From: a virus
DNA length: 45,570 nucleotides
Direction: 5' to 3' (one strand)
IMG/VR virus record: IMGVR_UViG_3300029264_000529
Location: 1 to 45,570 of that record
The position numbers were made by a program, and so were the translations under genes. The notes below the pieces were generated by a model. That model saw only the letters and a list, made by a program, of their open reading frames with translations, did not search any database and was not told the DNA's origin. Positions 14,687-22,184 of the stretch are shown here, piece after piece (positions within the stretch are counted from its first letter, which is position 1; every line of letters begins with the position of its first letter).

Positions 14687-15508
14687 CTAAATGTCTTTGA
14701 GTTTGGTGAATGTAATACCCAGATGTTTGACAAACTCGGACTGGGTCATTTTATGCCTGGTTTTGTCGATGATTTTTGGCTGACCACACACATTACCGGT
14801 ACGCAGGTTGTATTCGTAAAATTCAACTGTACCCTCTGCCATTATTCCGGTGTCATTGTTGAACTTGTCAGGAATGGCGTGTTCAATCTGGATCATGCGG
14901 CTGGCTTTATCCCAGCCGCCTTCATGGTCGTAAAATGTGTGGCCTGTGCCAAAGCTGTAAATAGCCGGATTACCATGTTTCCAGTAACGCGGGATGCGGG
15001 TGTATTCCTGTGTCTTGGTGCCTTTATTCAGTCTTTTGGACCATTCCGGCGATTGCATTACATCCATCATGCTGTCGTAAATATCGGTTACGATATAGCC
15101 GGATGTCGTCATTTTCTTATCTTTGTGGATTTTATAATAGCTATGCGATCGCGGCGGCCAAACCGGCGGCGGGGTCCAGTTATTTTCGTTTGCCAGTGCG
15201 ACGAAATACTCGGTTGGCGTTACGGTGCTGATTTCATCTTTGCCGCTTATGCTTGTGATTGTCGCAAGGCTGATTTTAAGCGGTATGCGGCTTTGAGGAT
15301 CATTTGCAATGATGCGTACAAACTGCCCGCCTTGCGCGGTTTCTTCATATTGCAGTTTGGTTATGATGGCATCATGTTCGGGCCAGTCACCGTCGTTGGT
15401 GATATAGGCAATGCGAACATGCAGCCGCAATTTATCAGCAATCGTGATGGTTTTCTTTGCTTTGAATTTACTGTCGTCGGGTTCGATAATTGCGGTTTCG
15501 TCTTGCAC
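14687..15508 (-). CDS. hypothetical protein, 273 aa, first gene of reverse cassette
   Basis: No family recognised. The start is GTG at 15508 with a strong GGGAGG 5 nt upstream. The first third is beta-rich (ITIADKLRLHVRIAYITNDG, then a FVRIIANDPQ block), resembling a small beta barrel. The middle contains a conserved-looking aromatic part (WTPPPVWPPRSHSYYKIH) and the end has TQSEFVKHLGITFTKLK. No membrane segment or signal peptide. It leads a three-gene minus-strand operon against the replication genes and directly abuts the immunity-RNA leader. Confidence 0.7.
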   Translation of the reverse strand: MQDETAIIEPDDSKFKAKKTITIADKLRLHVRIAYITNDGDWPEHDAIITKLQYEETAQGGQFVRIIANDPQSRIPLKISLATITSISGKDEISTVTPTEYFVALANENNWTPPPVWPPRSHSYYKIHKDKKMTTSGYIVTDIYDSMMDVMQSPEWSKRLNKGTKTQEYTRIPRYWKHGNPAIYSFGTGHTFYDHEGGWDKASRMIQIEHAIPDKFNNDTGIMAEGTVEFYEYNLRTGNVCGQPKIIDKTRHKMTQSEFVKHLGITFTKLKDI

Positions 15509-15551
15509 CGATGCCTCCCGTTATTGGTCTCCCCGGCGGTATATTCAAGAT

Positions 15552-15570
15552 TCCTGATTGCAGGAGTCAA
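15552..15570 (-). promoter_or_regulatory. candidate promoter/operator of the reverse cassette
   Basis: Minus-strand TTGACT (15565-15570) resembles a -35 box; the adjacent perfect palindrome TCCTG-ATTG-CAGGA (15552-15565) lies where a repressor would block it. No convincing -10 is seen. It is upstream of the 273-aa gene. Confidence 0.4.
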
Positions 15571-15619
15571 CGCGAAAAACCTTTTTGCGTGTAATATTAA
15601 CATCTTCCCTCAACCAGCC

Positions 15620-15648
15620 TTGACGAGCGTTTCCACCAGGCGTATGTT
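15620..15648 (+). promoter_or_regulatory. promoter of the immunity-RNA leader
   Basis: TTGACG (15620-15625), a 17-nt spacer and TATGTT (15643-15648) make a plausible sigma-70 promoter, placing the transcript start near 15655. It precedes a structured leader and the helicase operon. Confidence 0.55.
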
Positions 15649-15676
15649 TTCAGGACTTGCATCATTGGTGCGGGTA

Positions 15677-15853
15677 GCTGCGGCAAAATCCGCAGCCGGG
15701 ATTGGCGTCCCGCTTGTTACACGGCGTCCGAACCGCGCCAAATATCTATTTGCGCGGTTTTCCTATGGTCGGGCGCGTGGGAGGGCTTTCGAGCCCGCCG
15801 CACCGTGTAGCGGTAACGCCAATCCTGCGCGTCCGGCCACCAGGGATTGGCGT
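15677..15853 (+). ncRNA. P4 CI / P1 C4-like immunity RNA leader
   Basis: A structured leader with three matching parts. A: GGATTGGCGT (15699-15708) and TACACGG (15718-15724). B: CCGTGTA (15803-15809) and ACGCCAATCC (15816-15825), perfectly complementary to A. C: GGATTGGCGT (15844-15853) and TACACGG (15878-15884), identical to A, with the second part inside the ribosome site of the gene at 15894. A-B pairing encloses hairpins at 15731-15759 and 15783-15796 (GGGCT-TTCG-AGCCC). A further hairpin lies at 15677-15696. B can pair with A or C. The same arrangement (seqA-seqB-seqC) governs P4 immunity, and C4 RNA of P1/P7 blocks translation in this way. Ash/Icd-like peptides are often annotated over such RNAs; reading frames here show similar fragments (AAKSAAGIGV). 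Confidence 0.78.
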
Positions 15854-15875
15854 CTCCGGCGGCTGGTTAACCCAG

Positions 15876-15893
15876 TTTACACGGAGGTTCACC
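15876..15893 (+). promoter_or_regulatory. ribosome site inside RNA target C
   Basis: TACACGGAGG (15878-15887) contains both the seven bases complementary to RNA segment B (15803-15809) and the GGAGG Shine-Dalgarno, 6 nt before the ATG at 15894. Pairing with B would occlude translation initiation. Confidence 0.7.
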
Positions 15894-16205
15894 ATGTCTG
15901 ATCATGGTCGCGGGCGGATTCTGCCCGATTATTCCCAAAATATACAATCTGCCATCGCGAATTTATCGCGTGTGGTTGCTCATGAATTTGGCATAGACCG
16001 GCCATTAAGTGCGCCTGTCGCTGCGCCGCTTTGCGACCCTGTCGCCGCGATCATCCTTGGCCGTATTGCCGATGATCTGGAGGATGTTACCACCCACCTT
16101 GACCCCGATTTCACGCTTGACCGTGAGGGCACCGAATGGGCGCGTAAAAAACTCGAAAAAGCCATCGCCGATTTGCGCTTTATCCAGACCGGGCGGGGTG
16201 TGTGA
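15894..16205 (+). CDS. hypothetical protein under RNA control, 103 aa
   Basis: Begins MSDHGRGRILPDYSQNI at 15894 behind GGAGG. It is helical and acidic (DDLEDVTTHLDPDF), with no recognised family. The reading frame is open further upstream to 15702, but that part is the structured RNA and is not believed to be coding. The gene is the first translated after the C4-like leader, so it may be the ant/epsilon-type target of the immunity RNA, or simply a leader gene of the replication operon. It overlaps the next start as TGATG. Confidence 0.72.
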   Translation: MSDHGRGRILPDYSQNIQSAIANLSRVVAHEFGIDRPLSAPVAAPLCDPVAAIILGRIADDLEDVTTHLDPDFTLDREGTEWARKKLEKAIADLRFIQTGRGV

Positions 16206-16417
16206 TGAAAATGCCGGTTGTTCTACCTTGCGATGTGAAGGGGTGCGAACGGGCTGGCAGTCACATCATGGTTAACCATGGCCGATGGTGCGGAAAGCAC
16301 ATTCCCCCCGAATTTTACCGGCACAAGCGTATTGCCGAGGGCACCGAAGCCCCCGATGAACCGATTGGCGACATCCCCGCTGATCAGCGTAAACCAAAAC
16401 AGGGAAAGTTATTGTGA
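16205..16417 (+). CDS. small putative zinc-binding protein, 70 aa
   Basis: 70 aa with a cysteine/histidine pattern C-x4-C...H...C-x2-H in the first half (CDVKGCERAGSH then WCGKH), which suggests one zinc site. The tail is Pro/Lys-rich. Start at 16205 shares its A with the previous TGA; a GTG at 16202 is also possible. It lies one base before the helicase start region, so it is translationally linked to replication. Confidence 0.7.
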   Translation: MKMPVVLPCDVKGCERAGSHIMVNHGRWCGKHIPPEFYRHKRIAEGTEAPDEPIGDIPADQRKPKQGKLL

Positions 16418-16418
16418 A

Positions 16419-17915
16419 ATGACAGATAATCACATGGATACAGGGCAGGAAACCAGCACCGGGTTTGAGGTGGCAAAGCAAATCATCAATGGTGCCAAGG
16501 TGGTCGGTATTGATGGTGTTAAACTCGATCCCGATGAAGTCATGTATGACGTTCACGCGATGAATGAATATTATGCGCTGGTGATGATGGGCGGGAAGCC
16601 GATGATTTTGGAGGAAAATTTCAAGCGCGGGGAATTTCCGGTCGAGGATCGTTTGGGGTTGATGCCGGTAGATGCGTTTCATGCGTGGTTTGCCAATCAG
16701 GAACAGCGCATTTCCAGCGAAAAAAAGGTTTCATGGTCAAAATTGTGGTTTCGAGACCCGGAGCGCCGCCAATATCGCGGGGTTTCGTTTGCGCCGGGCA
16801 CGTCAACGCCATCGGGAATTTATAACCTGTGGCGCGGGTTCAGCCTGCGGGCAGATTATGAGGATTGTGCGAAAAAGTGCGATATTTTCCTTGATCATGT
16901 GCGCACCAATATTGCGGGCGGGAACGAAGAACATTTCAGGTTCATCATGGGCTGGGCGGCGCATATGCTGCAAAAACCGACGGAACGGGCCGGGGTGGCT
17001 GTGGTTTTGCGCGGCGGGCAGGGCAGCGGCAAAACGCTGTTCGGGCAGACCCTTGGCCGGTTGATAGAAGATCATTACGCGCTGGTCGATGATCCGCGCT
17101 ATGTGGTGGGGAACTTTAACGCCCACCTGGCGTCTACGTTGCTGTTGCAGGCTGACGAGGGATTTTGGGCGGGCGACAAGCACGCCGAAGGCCGGTTAAA
17201 GGGCCTTGTCACGTCCGATTATCACATGATCGAACGCAAGGGCGTGGATGCTTTTCGCGTTAAAAACTACGTTCATTTGCTGGTGACGTCTAACAATGAC
17301 TGGGTGGTGCCTGCGGGGCACGACGAACGGCGATTTGCGGTGTTTGATGTATCCAATAACAGCCAGCAAAATCGAAATTATTTTGGGGAAATGATCAAAC
17401 AGCTTGATGATGGCGGGTATGAAGCGTTACTTGGGTATCTGCTTTCATTTGATATTGATAGCATCAGCTTATGGGATATTCCCAAAACAGCGGCATTGGC
17501 CGACCAAAAACTGTCCAGTCTTTCTATCGAGGAATCGTGGTGGCTGGTGTGTTTGCGGCGGGGGCATGTCACATTTCAGAGTGACGGGGCGCAGCATTGG
17601 ATGCCATACTTGCCCAAAGCGGATGTGTACGGCAATTACCTGCAATGGGTGACACAACGCGGGCGGCGGTTTCCGCTCACCGAGGAACAGTTTGGCAGGC
17701 GATTAATGCGCGTGTGTCCGGGTATTTCGGCGGGCAGGCGGCGATTTGATCAAGGGGCGCGGAAATATGTTTATCAGTTTCCGCCGCTAGAAGAATGCCG
17801 CCGGTTGTTTGCTGAAATGATCCGTACCGATATTGATTGGTATGACGGTGATTTCGATGATCAGGATGTCGCGCAGTCTGGCCCTGATGCTGATTTTTCG
17901 GCCACGGAACTATGA
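16419..17915 (+). CDS. SF3-type replicative helicase / primase-helicase family protein
   Basis: 498 aa. The C-terminal half carries a helicase core: Walker A GGQGSGKT (residues 199-206), Walker B-like LLLQADEG (241-248), sensor LLVTSNN (287-293) and an arginine pair HDERRF (301-306), matching the DUF5906/primase-helicase family. The N-terminal 150 residues (MYDVHAMNEYYALVMMGG) are the usual lead-in of this family and lack an obvious primase active site, so the separate primase at 11121 may supply priming. GGGAAAG precedes the ATG. A putative origin follows. Confidence 0.9.
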   Translation: MTDNHMDTGQETSTGFEVAKQIINGAKVVGIDGVKLDPDEVMYDVHAMNEYYALVMMGGKPMILEENFKRGEFPVEDRLGLMPVDAFHAWFANQEQRISSEKKVSWSKLWFRDPERRQYRGVSFAPGTSTPSGIYNLWRGFSLRADYEDCAKKCDIFLDHVRTNIAGGNEEHFRFIMGWAAHMLQKPTERAGVAVVLRGGQGSGKTLFGQTLGRLIEDHYALVDDPRYVVGNFNAHLASTLLLQADEGFWAGDKHAEGRLKGLVTSDYHMIERKGVDAFRVKNYVHLLVTSNNDWVVPAGHDERRFAVFDVSNNSQQNRNYFGEMIKQLDDGGYEALLGYLLSFDIDSISLWDIPKTAALADQKLSSLSIEESWWLVCLRRGHVTFQSDGAQHWMPYLPKADVYGNYLQWVTQRGRRFPLTEEQFGRRLMRVCPGISAGRRRFDQGARKYVYQFPPLEECRRLFAEMIRTDIDWYDGDFDDQDVAQSGPDADFSATEL

Positions 17916-17937
17916 CAGGTGACGTGCGCCTTTATTC

Positions 17938-18189
17938 TTGTCCCCCCAATGTCCCTACTTTTTTAGTGCGCGGGGGACGGAAAAACCTTGGTTTTACAAG
18001 GCCGGTCCCAATTGTCCCCAATGTCCCAAGTTGCGTACATATGTATGTGTAGGCGCGTATATACATATATTACATATACATAGGTTATATGGGATACATA
18101 GGACAACAAATATAAACACCTGAAATTAAACAATAAATCAACTCCGCTTTGTCCCATGGAATTTTAAACAATCAGGACAATGCCGGGAC
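17938..18189 (+). other. candidate replication origin (TGTCCC repeats and AT-rich region)
   Basis: The 295-bp gap after the helicase holds no gene. It has TTGTCCCCCCAATGTCCC (17938-17955) and a near copy TTGTCCCCAATGTCCC (18012-18027), plus another TGTCCC at 18150-18155 and reverse-type GGGA/GGACA motifs at 18091-18105 and 18174-18189. Between them lies an AT-rich stretch of alternating purine-pyrimidine (18037-18090). Repeats beside an AT-rich region next to a helicase gene resemble an iteron origin. Confidence 0.5.
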
Positions 18190-18210
18190 GGTTTAAAAGG
18201 CAGGCAAAAA

Positions 18211-18858
18211 ATGAACCGCGAACAGCTTCTGAAACCGCTAAAGCCGATTGGCATTGAAGGCTTGGTAAACTGGGCCTTTGGCGTTCAATGGATTGGCAAA
18301 CGCCGCGTTTCGGCCAATGACGATACGGGGTTGATGCCGGAATTTCGCATGATGCAGCGGTTAACCGCTTCCTACGAGGAACGCATTGCCGGTTCTGGCG
18401 CGGTGCCGGTTGCCAATGACGAACAGCACCCGCAAGCGATGGCGCTGTATCGGGCTTGGTTGGGGCTTTGGGATGTTTCTGACGACGCCGCCGAAATTGT
18501 TCGCTCATGGGGTGAGGTTTGCGGGCGGCCTGACTGGTATCCTGACGGGGTGGAGCGGTTTGTGCCGGTGCTTGATGCGCAAGGTCAGCCGGTTCCGGCC
18601 CGCGATCACAATCGCAATCTTGCGAAGGCAAGCTGCAAGGTGGAATGGGTTGGACATTCCGAAACCGTTGTGTCAATGGCGCGGGCTGAATATCTGATGT
18701 GGTGGCAGGCTCTCTCGGTTTTGCAGTTGGATATGCAGGATTTTGCCGATAATTCGCCCGCTGACTGCATCTATCGCATAACGGGCGCAATGCCCCCGCA
18801 ATCGCCTTGGTTGGCTGGGGATGCAAAAAAAGCACCCAAGGACGAAAAAGCCGCTTGA
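18211..18858 (+). CDS. hypothetical phage protein, 215 aa
   Basis: No family recognised. It opens MNREQLLKPLKPIGIEGLVNW; mid-region WDVSDDAAEIVRSWG and end VVSMARAEYLMWW are Trp-rich and helical. It is the last gene before a cluster of three terminators that separates early from late genes. That is the place where phages often keep late regulators (Q-like antiterminators), but no sequence support for that role is seen. Its ribosome site is AAAAGGCAGG upstream of 18211. Confidence 0.7.
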   Translation: MNREQLLKPLKPIGIEGLVNWAFGVQWIGKRRVSANDDTGLMPEFRMMQRLTASYEERIAGSGAVPVANDEQHPQAMALYRAWLGLWDVSDDAAEIVRSWGEVCGRPDWYPDGVERFVPVLDAQGQPVPARDHNRNLAKASCKVEWVGHSETVVSMARAEYLMWWQALSVLQLDMQDFADNSPADCIYRITGAMPPQSPWLAGDAKKAPKDEKAA

Positions 18859-18893
18859 CCTACGCAGGGAAATTTGACACCCTACCCGAGACG

Positions 18894-18930
18894 AAAAACG
18901 CTCGCACGGTATCACCGGCGGGCGTTTTTG
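18894..18930 (+). terminator. rho-independent terminator 1
   Basis: AAAAACGCTCGC (18894-18905) pairs with GCGGGCGTTTTT (18918-18929), one G-T pair, followed by T-run. Confidence 0.8.
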
Positions 18931-18951
18931 TTTTGCCCTAATGCTGTTGTG

Positions 18952-18980
18952 AAACGCCCTGGTGCATGCCGGGGCGTTTT
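18952..18980 (+). terminator. rho-independent terminator 2
   Basis: AAACGCCC (18952-18959) and GGGCGTTT (18972-18979) form a perfect 8-bp stem ending in TTTT. Confidence 0.7.
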
Positions 18981-19053
18981 GCGTTGGGCCTTATGGAGGC
19001 TGGTCATGTAACGCTTTCTCGTTTTTTCCCCGAATACTCCCTGATGAAACTGC

Positions 19054-19092
19054 GGCCCATACCGGATCAAACCGGCTGGGCCGTTCTTTTTT
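19054..19092 (+). terminator. rho-independent terminator 3
   Basis: GGCCCA-TA-CCGG (19054-19065) pairs with CCGG-C-TGGGCC (19072-19082), followed by GTTC and six T (19087-19092). The rest of the 18859-19192 gap holds nothing convincing. Confidence 0.75.
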
Positions 19093-19192
19093 GGGTGCTG
19101 ACATGGGCGGCAGCGTGCGCGGGCAGGGTCTGGCGTGTCCCCTGCGGAGCAACCCGGCGCTGCCGTCCTTGTCAGCATCGAAAGGCAATGCC

Positions 19193-19405
19193 ATGCAACC
19201 AGATTTGGCGGATACCCGGCCAAAGCCGGATGGTGATTACGGCGCGGATGATGATAACGCCGGGCCGGAATGCTTGACCTGCGGCAATTCTGATCCCGCA
19301 ACCATTATGTCGGTTCGCATGATGGGGGTTGGTAGCGCATACCGTGCGGCAATCTATTGCACCAAGTGCGGGGCCCGCTGGCACCGCCACATTATTCGCG
19401 GTTAA
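19193..19405 (+). CDS. small zinc-ribbon protein, 70 aa
   Basis: 70 aa starting MQPDLADTRPKPDGDYG at 19193 with AAAGG 9 nt upstream. It has two CxxC pairs (CLTC ~27-30 and CTKC ~57-60), a zinc ribbon. The frame extends upstream but runs through terminator sequence and is not supported. It sits between the terminators and the terminase genes; small zinc-ribbon proteins in this place are common in temperate phages, function unknown. Confidence 0.65.
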   Translation: MQPDLADTRPKPDGDYGADDDNAGPECLTCGNSDPATIMSVRMMGVGSAYRAAIYCTKCGARWHRHIIRG

Positions 19406-19489
19406 CAACATCGCGGGTCCTTCCCGGAACCTTACCGCGAACGGGTAAAGCAACGCGTTTGTATTCGCTCCGTTTGCAGGTTTTTCAAA

Positions 19490-19550
19490 GCCTTAACTAC
19501 TTAACTTCGCCTTAACTAGCATTGTTAAGAAACATCAAGTCTGGTTAATC
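19490..19550. repeat. TTAAC repeats upstream of small terminase
   Basis: GCCTTAACTA occurs at 19490-19499 and 19509-19518; TTAACT at 19501-19506; inverted GTTAAG at 19524-19529; GGTTAATC at 19543-19550. They lie in the 176-bp gene-free gap just before the terminase small subunit, where cos or terminase-binding sites lie in lambda-type phages. Confidence 0.5.
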
Positions 19551-19581
19551 GATCCTGTAACTGACGGTATCTGGTGGTGAA

Positions 19582-20223
19582 ATGGCATCAAGTTCTGACG
19601 TTGTTTCAAAATCCGAATTCGCCAAACTGATTGGCGTCTCAAAGGCGCGGGTGTCGCAGTTGATCAGTGAGGGCAAGATTTCAGGGGAAGCCCTTCGTGG
19701 TGATGGCCGGTTGGCAAAGATCGTGGTGGCGGTAGCGACGGGGCAACTGAAGGCGACGCTGGACATTGACCAGCGGGCGGCAAATGGCCGGGCCGATCTT
19801 TCTGCCGATGATCCGGTATTTGATGGCCTTTCATCGGGCAGCAATGAAGCTTCGCCCCGGACGCTGACAACGGATGATCTCTACAAACAGGAACGGTTGC
19901 GTAAACTCCAGCACGAAAACGAGGAACTGGAAGAAAAACGCCGCGAAAAGAAAGGTCTATACGTACGATCCGATGCAATGCGCTCTACCGTGTTGCGGCA
20001 TGTCGGCGCGATGATTGACGGGATTGAAGCTGATCTTGGACAGTGGGCCGAGGAACTGGCGGCGGAAACCGATGGTTCTATCAAAAAAATAAAACACATT
20101 CTGCGCACCCAATTTAGGGAAACGCGCACGAAGCTGGCGCGACACAATCGCGAACTGCAAAACGAACTTCCTGAATATCACGAGGAAGCCATAGGCAGCG
20201 AGGATGACGCCGGCGCGTCCTGA
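19582..20223 (+). CDS. terminase small subunit (Nu1-like)
   Basis: 213 aa. N-terminal winged helix-turn-helix (FAKLIGVSKARVSQLISEGKI, ~13-33) for DNA recognition, then an acidic linker and a long charged helix (LYKQERLRKLQHENEELEE, ~96-114), as in Nu1-like small subunits. It should bind the packaging site and recruit the large subunit, which begins 12 nt downstream. The identity is from this architecture and neighbour order. Confidence 0.82.
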   Translation: MASSSDVVSKSEFAKLIGVSKARVSQLISEGKISGEALRGDGRLAKIVVAVATGQLKATLDIDQRAANGRADLSADDPVFDGLSSGSNEASPRTLTTDDLYKQERLRKLQHENEELEEKRREKKGLYVRSDAMRSTVLRHVGAMIDGIEADLGQWAEELAAETDGSIKKIKHILRTQFRETRTKLARHNRELQNELPEYHEEAIGSEDDAGAS

Positions 20224-20234
20224 TTGGAAACGCA

Positions 20235-22181
20235 ATGGCAATTGTGCTGCGACATCCTGATTATCTGGTCACAGATACGCTGGCGAGAATTCTGGTTCCG
20301 CCGCCGCCTGTAGATCTGAATAAATGGGCTGCTGAAAATGTATCGTTCGGATCTGATAGCCCTTTTCCCGGCCCGTGGAATGGAGACCTGTTTCCGTTTT
20401 TCAAGGAAATTCTAACCGCGCTTGGCCCCGAAGATCCTTGTCGCATTGTAACGCTGCGAAAATCAGCGCAGATCGGCGGTACTATTCTGGCGCAAGCATT
20501 CATGCTTGGTACGTCGCTTCAGGACCCCGGATTTTTTCTGTATGTGCATCCAACAGAAAGCAACGCATCGCGCTGGGCAAAGACAAAATTGCGTCCGATG
20601 ATTATGAAAATCCCGGCGGCTATGCGGGAATTTTCATACGGGCGTAACGAAGGGACATGGGATTACATTGAACGCCGCGACATGCGCGGGGGTATACAGG
20701 TTTCAGGGGCATCATCTTCAGCCAGTCTGTCGATGATTTCAATGAAACGCCAGGTACAGGACGATTTGGCAAAATGGGAGAATGACCCGATTGCTGGCGA
20801 TCCTGAAGTTCTGGCAAATTCTCGTTCCCAGGCATTTGAGGAAGCCAAACTTTTTAAAAACTCGACGCCTCTTGTATGGCCGGGGTGCCGTATTACCCGA
20901 AACTTTCGGGCAGGTTCGCAGGAATATTATCATGTCCCTTGCCCAGGATGCGGTCATATGCATCCGCTTGCATGGGAAAATTTTGTTGTCGATCATGAAA
21001 ATCCGGCCAAGTCACACTTTATCTGCCCTGCAGAAGGATGCGTTATCGAACAGCGTCATCGCAGGGACATGGTTAAAAACGGCAAATGGGTGGCGGAACA
21101 TCCCAGCCGCAAACCGACGCATCGCAGTTTTCATTTGTGGTCTGCTTACGCGCCATTGATGTCATGGCAGCGAATTGCCGAGGACGTGATCAGGTCAACG
21201 GGCGATCCGGATTCAGAAAAAACGTTTTTTAATGATGTGTTGGGATTGCCCTATGAAGTCCAGGGTGAAGCGCCACCATTTGAAGAACTGAAAAAACGGG
21301 CGGACGAAACCGGACATCGTCGGGGTGTCATTCCATGGGGCTTTCCACTTCTGACCCTTGGTATTGACGTGCAAGGGGATCGTCTTGAATGGCATCTTCA
21401 GGGGTTCGGTCCTGATTTGCGAAAGGCTACGATTGAATACGGCAAGGTCGATGGGTTTATAGCCGATGAACAAACCCGTAAACGACTTGATGACCTGATC
21501 AAATCAACATGGCCCAACGCTGCTGGCAATCGTATCGCGGTTGATATGGTTGCGATAGATGGTAACGCCTATACCGAGGATGTATTTGACTGGGCCAAAA
21601 GTCATGCCCGAACAAAGGTTATGGTTATTCGTGGCCGACGCGGAGAAACCGCACCGCTGATTGCAGAAGTCAAAGAAGAAAGGGATCGCAAAGGCCGCAA
21701 GAAAAAGCGGCGAGGGCGTCCATTTTACAATCTGTGTGTTAGCAAGTTCAAACTTTCACTGTATCGCAACCTTGAAAAGACTGACCCGCTCCAGCGTGGT
21801 TATGTGGCCCTTGCTGCAGGCTTTGAAGATGATTGGTTCGAACAATACACATCGGAAAAACGTGTTGCAAAACGGTCAAAAACCCTTGGTGCGCCGCCTG
21901 AATATGCTTGGGTCAAGGCGGATGGCGTTCGCAATGAAGTGCTGGACACAGCAATTTACGGCGAGGCTGCAGCGATTACCAAAGGTTGGCGCGATATGCC
22001 ACCTGAAACATGGGATCGCATGACCCGTGAACGAGAGACGAGGCCGGAAACGGGGCAGCTTGATATAGAGGATTTGCTTCTGAATAGTCCGCCGCCGCCT
22101 TCCAAGCCAGAAGAACCGGCGAATGAACTGAAACCGGCCATGTCTCCGGCAAGGCGACGGGCCCTTAAATATGCGAGTTGA
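20235..22181 (+). CDS. terminase large subunit (lambda GpA family)
   Basis: 648 aa, normal for GpA-type large terminases. Adaptor and ATPase: LRKSAQIGGT (~74-83) is the deviant Walker A, and QDDLAKW (~175-181) the Walker B region. A zinc-finger-like insert CPGCG...CPAEGC is near 235-270. The nuclease part includes LGIDVQGDRLEW (~372-383) with its metal-binding Asp, and the end is basic. It cuts concatemers and drives DNA into proheads; membership of the GpA family suggests cos packaging. Confidence 0.95.
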   Translation: MAIVLRHPDYLVTDTLARILVPPPPVDLNKWAAENVSFGSDSPFPGPWNGDLFPFFKEILTALGPEDPCRIVTLRKSAQIGGTILAQAFMLGTSLQDPGFFLYVHPTESNASRWAKTKLRPMIMKIPAAMREFSYGRNEGTWDYIERRDMRGGIQVSGASSSASLSMISMKRQVQDDLAKWENDPIAGDPEVLANSRSQAFEEAKLFKNSTPLVWPGCRITRNFRAGSQEYYHVPCPGCGHMHPLAWENFVVDHENPAKSHFICPAEGCVIEQRHRRDMVKNGKWVAEHPSRKPTHRSFHLWSAYAPLMSWQRIAEDVIRSTGDPDSEKTFFNDVLGLPYEVQGEAPPFEELKKRADETGHRRGVIPWGFPLLTLGIDVQGDRLEWHLQGFGPDLRKATIEYGKVDGFIADEQTRKRLDDLIKSTWPNAAGNRIAVDMVAIDGNAYTEDVFDWAKSHARTKVMVIRGRRGETAPLIAEVKEERDRKGRKKKRRGRPFYNLCVSKFKLSLYRNLEKTDPLQRGYVALAAGFEDDWFEQYTSEKRVAKRSKTLGAPPEYAWVKADGVRNEVLDTAIYGEAAAITKGWRDMPPETWDRMTRERETRPETGQLDIEDLLLNSPPPPSKPEEPANELKPAMSPARRRALKYAS

Positions 22182-22184
22182 TCA

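Noticed and set aside
15702-15893. In-frame upstream extension of the 103-aa gene, Ash/Icd-like peptide
   Set aside because: The region is a structured RNA with compensating arms; Ash-like peptides over such RNAs are usually annotation artefacts, and the GGAGG at 15883 supports the start at 15894.
13643-15901. Open frame of 752 codons on the plus strand
   Set aside because: It lies opposite three well-formed minus-strand genes with good starts and familiar composition, and its translation has no domain. Its last part only mirrors the Ash-like fragment over the RNA leader.
17938-18123. Short open frame in the origin region
   Set aside because: Translation is low-complexity and follows the repeats; the DNA repeats explain the region better.
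17938-18160. CRISPR array
   Set aside because: The repeats are short, unevenly spaced and lack spacers of constant length.
18962-19192. N-terminal extension of the 70-aa zinc-ribbon protein
   Set aside because: Runs through terminators 2 and 3; the AAAGG before 19193 supports the shorter start.
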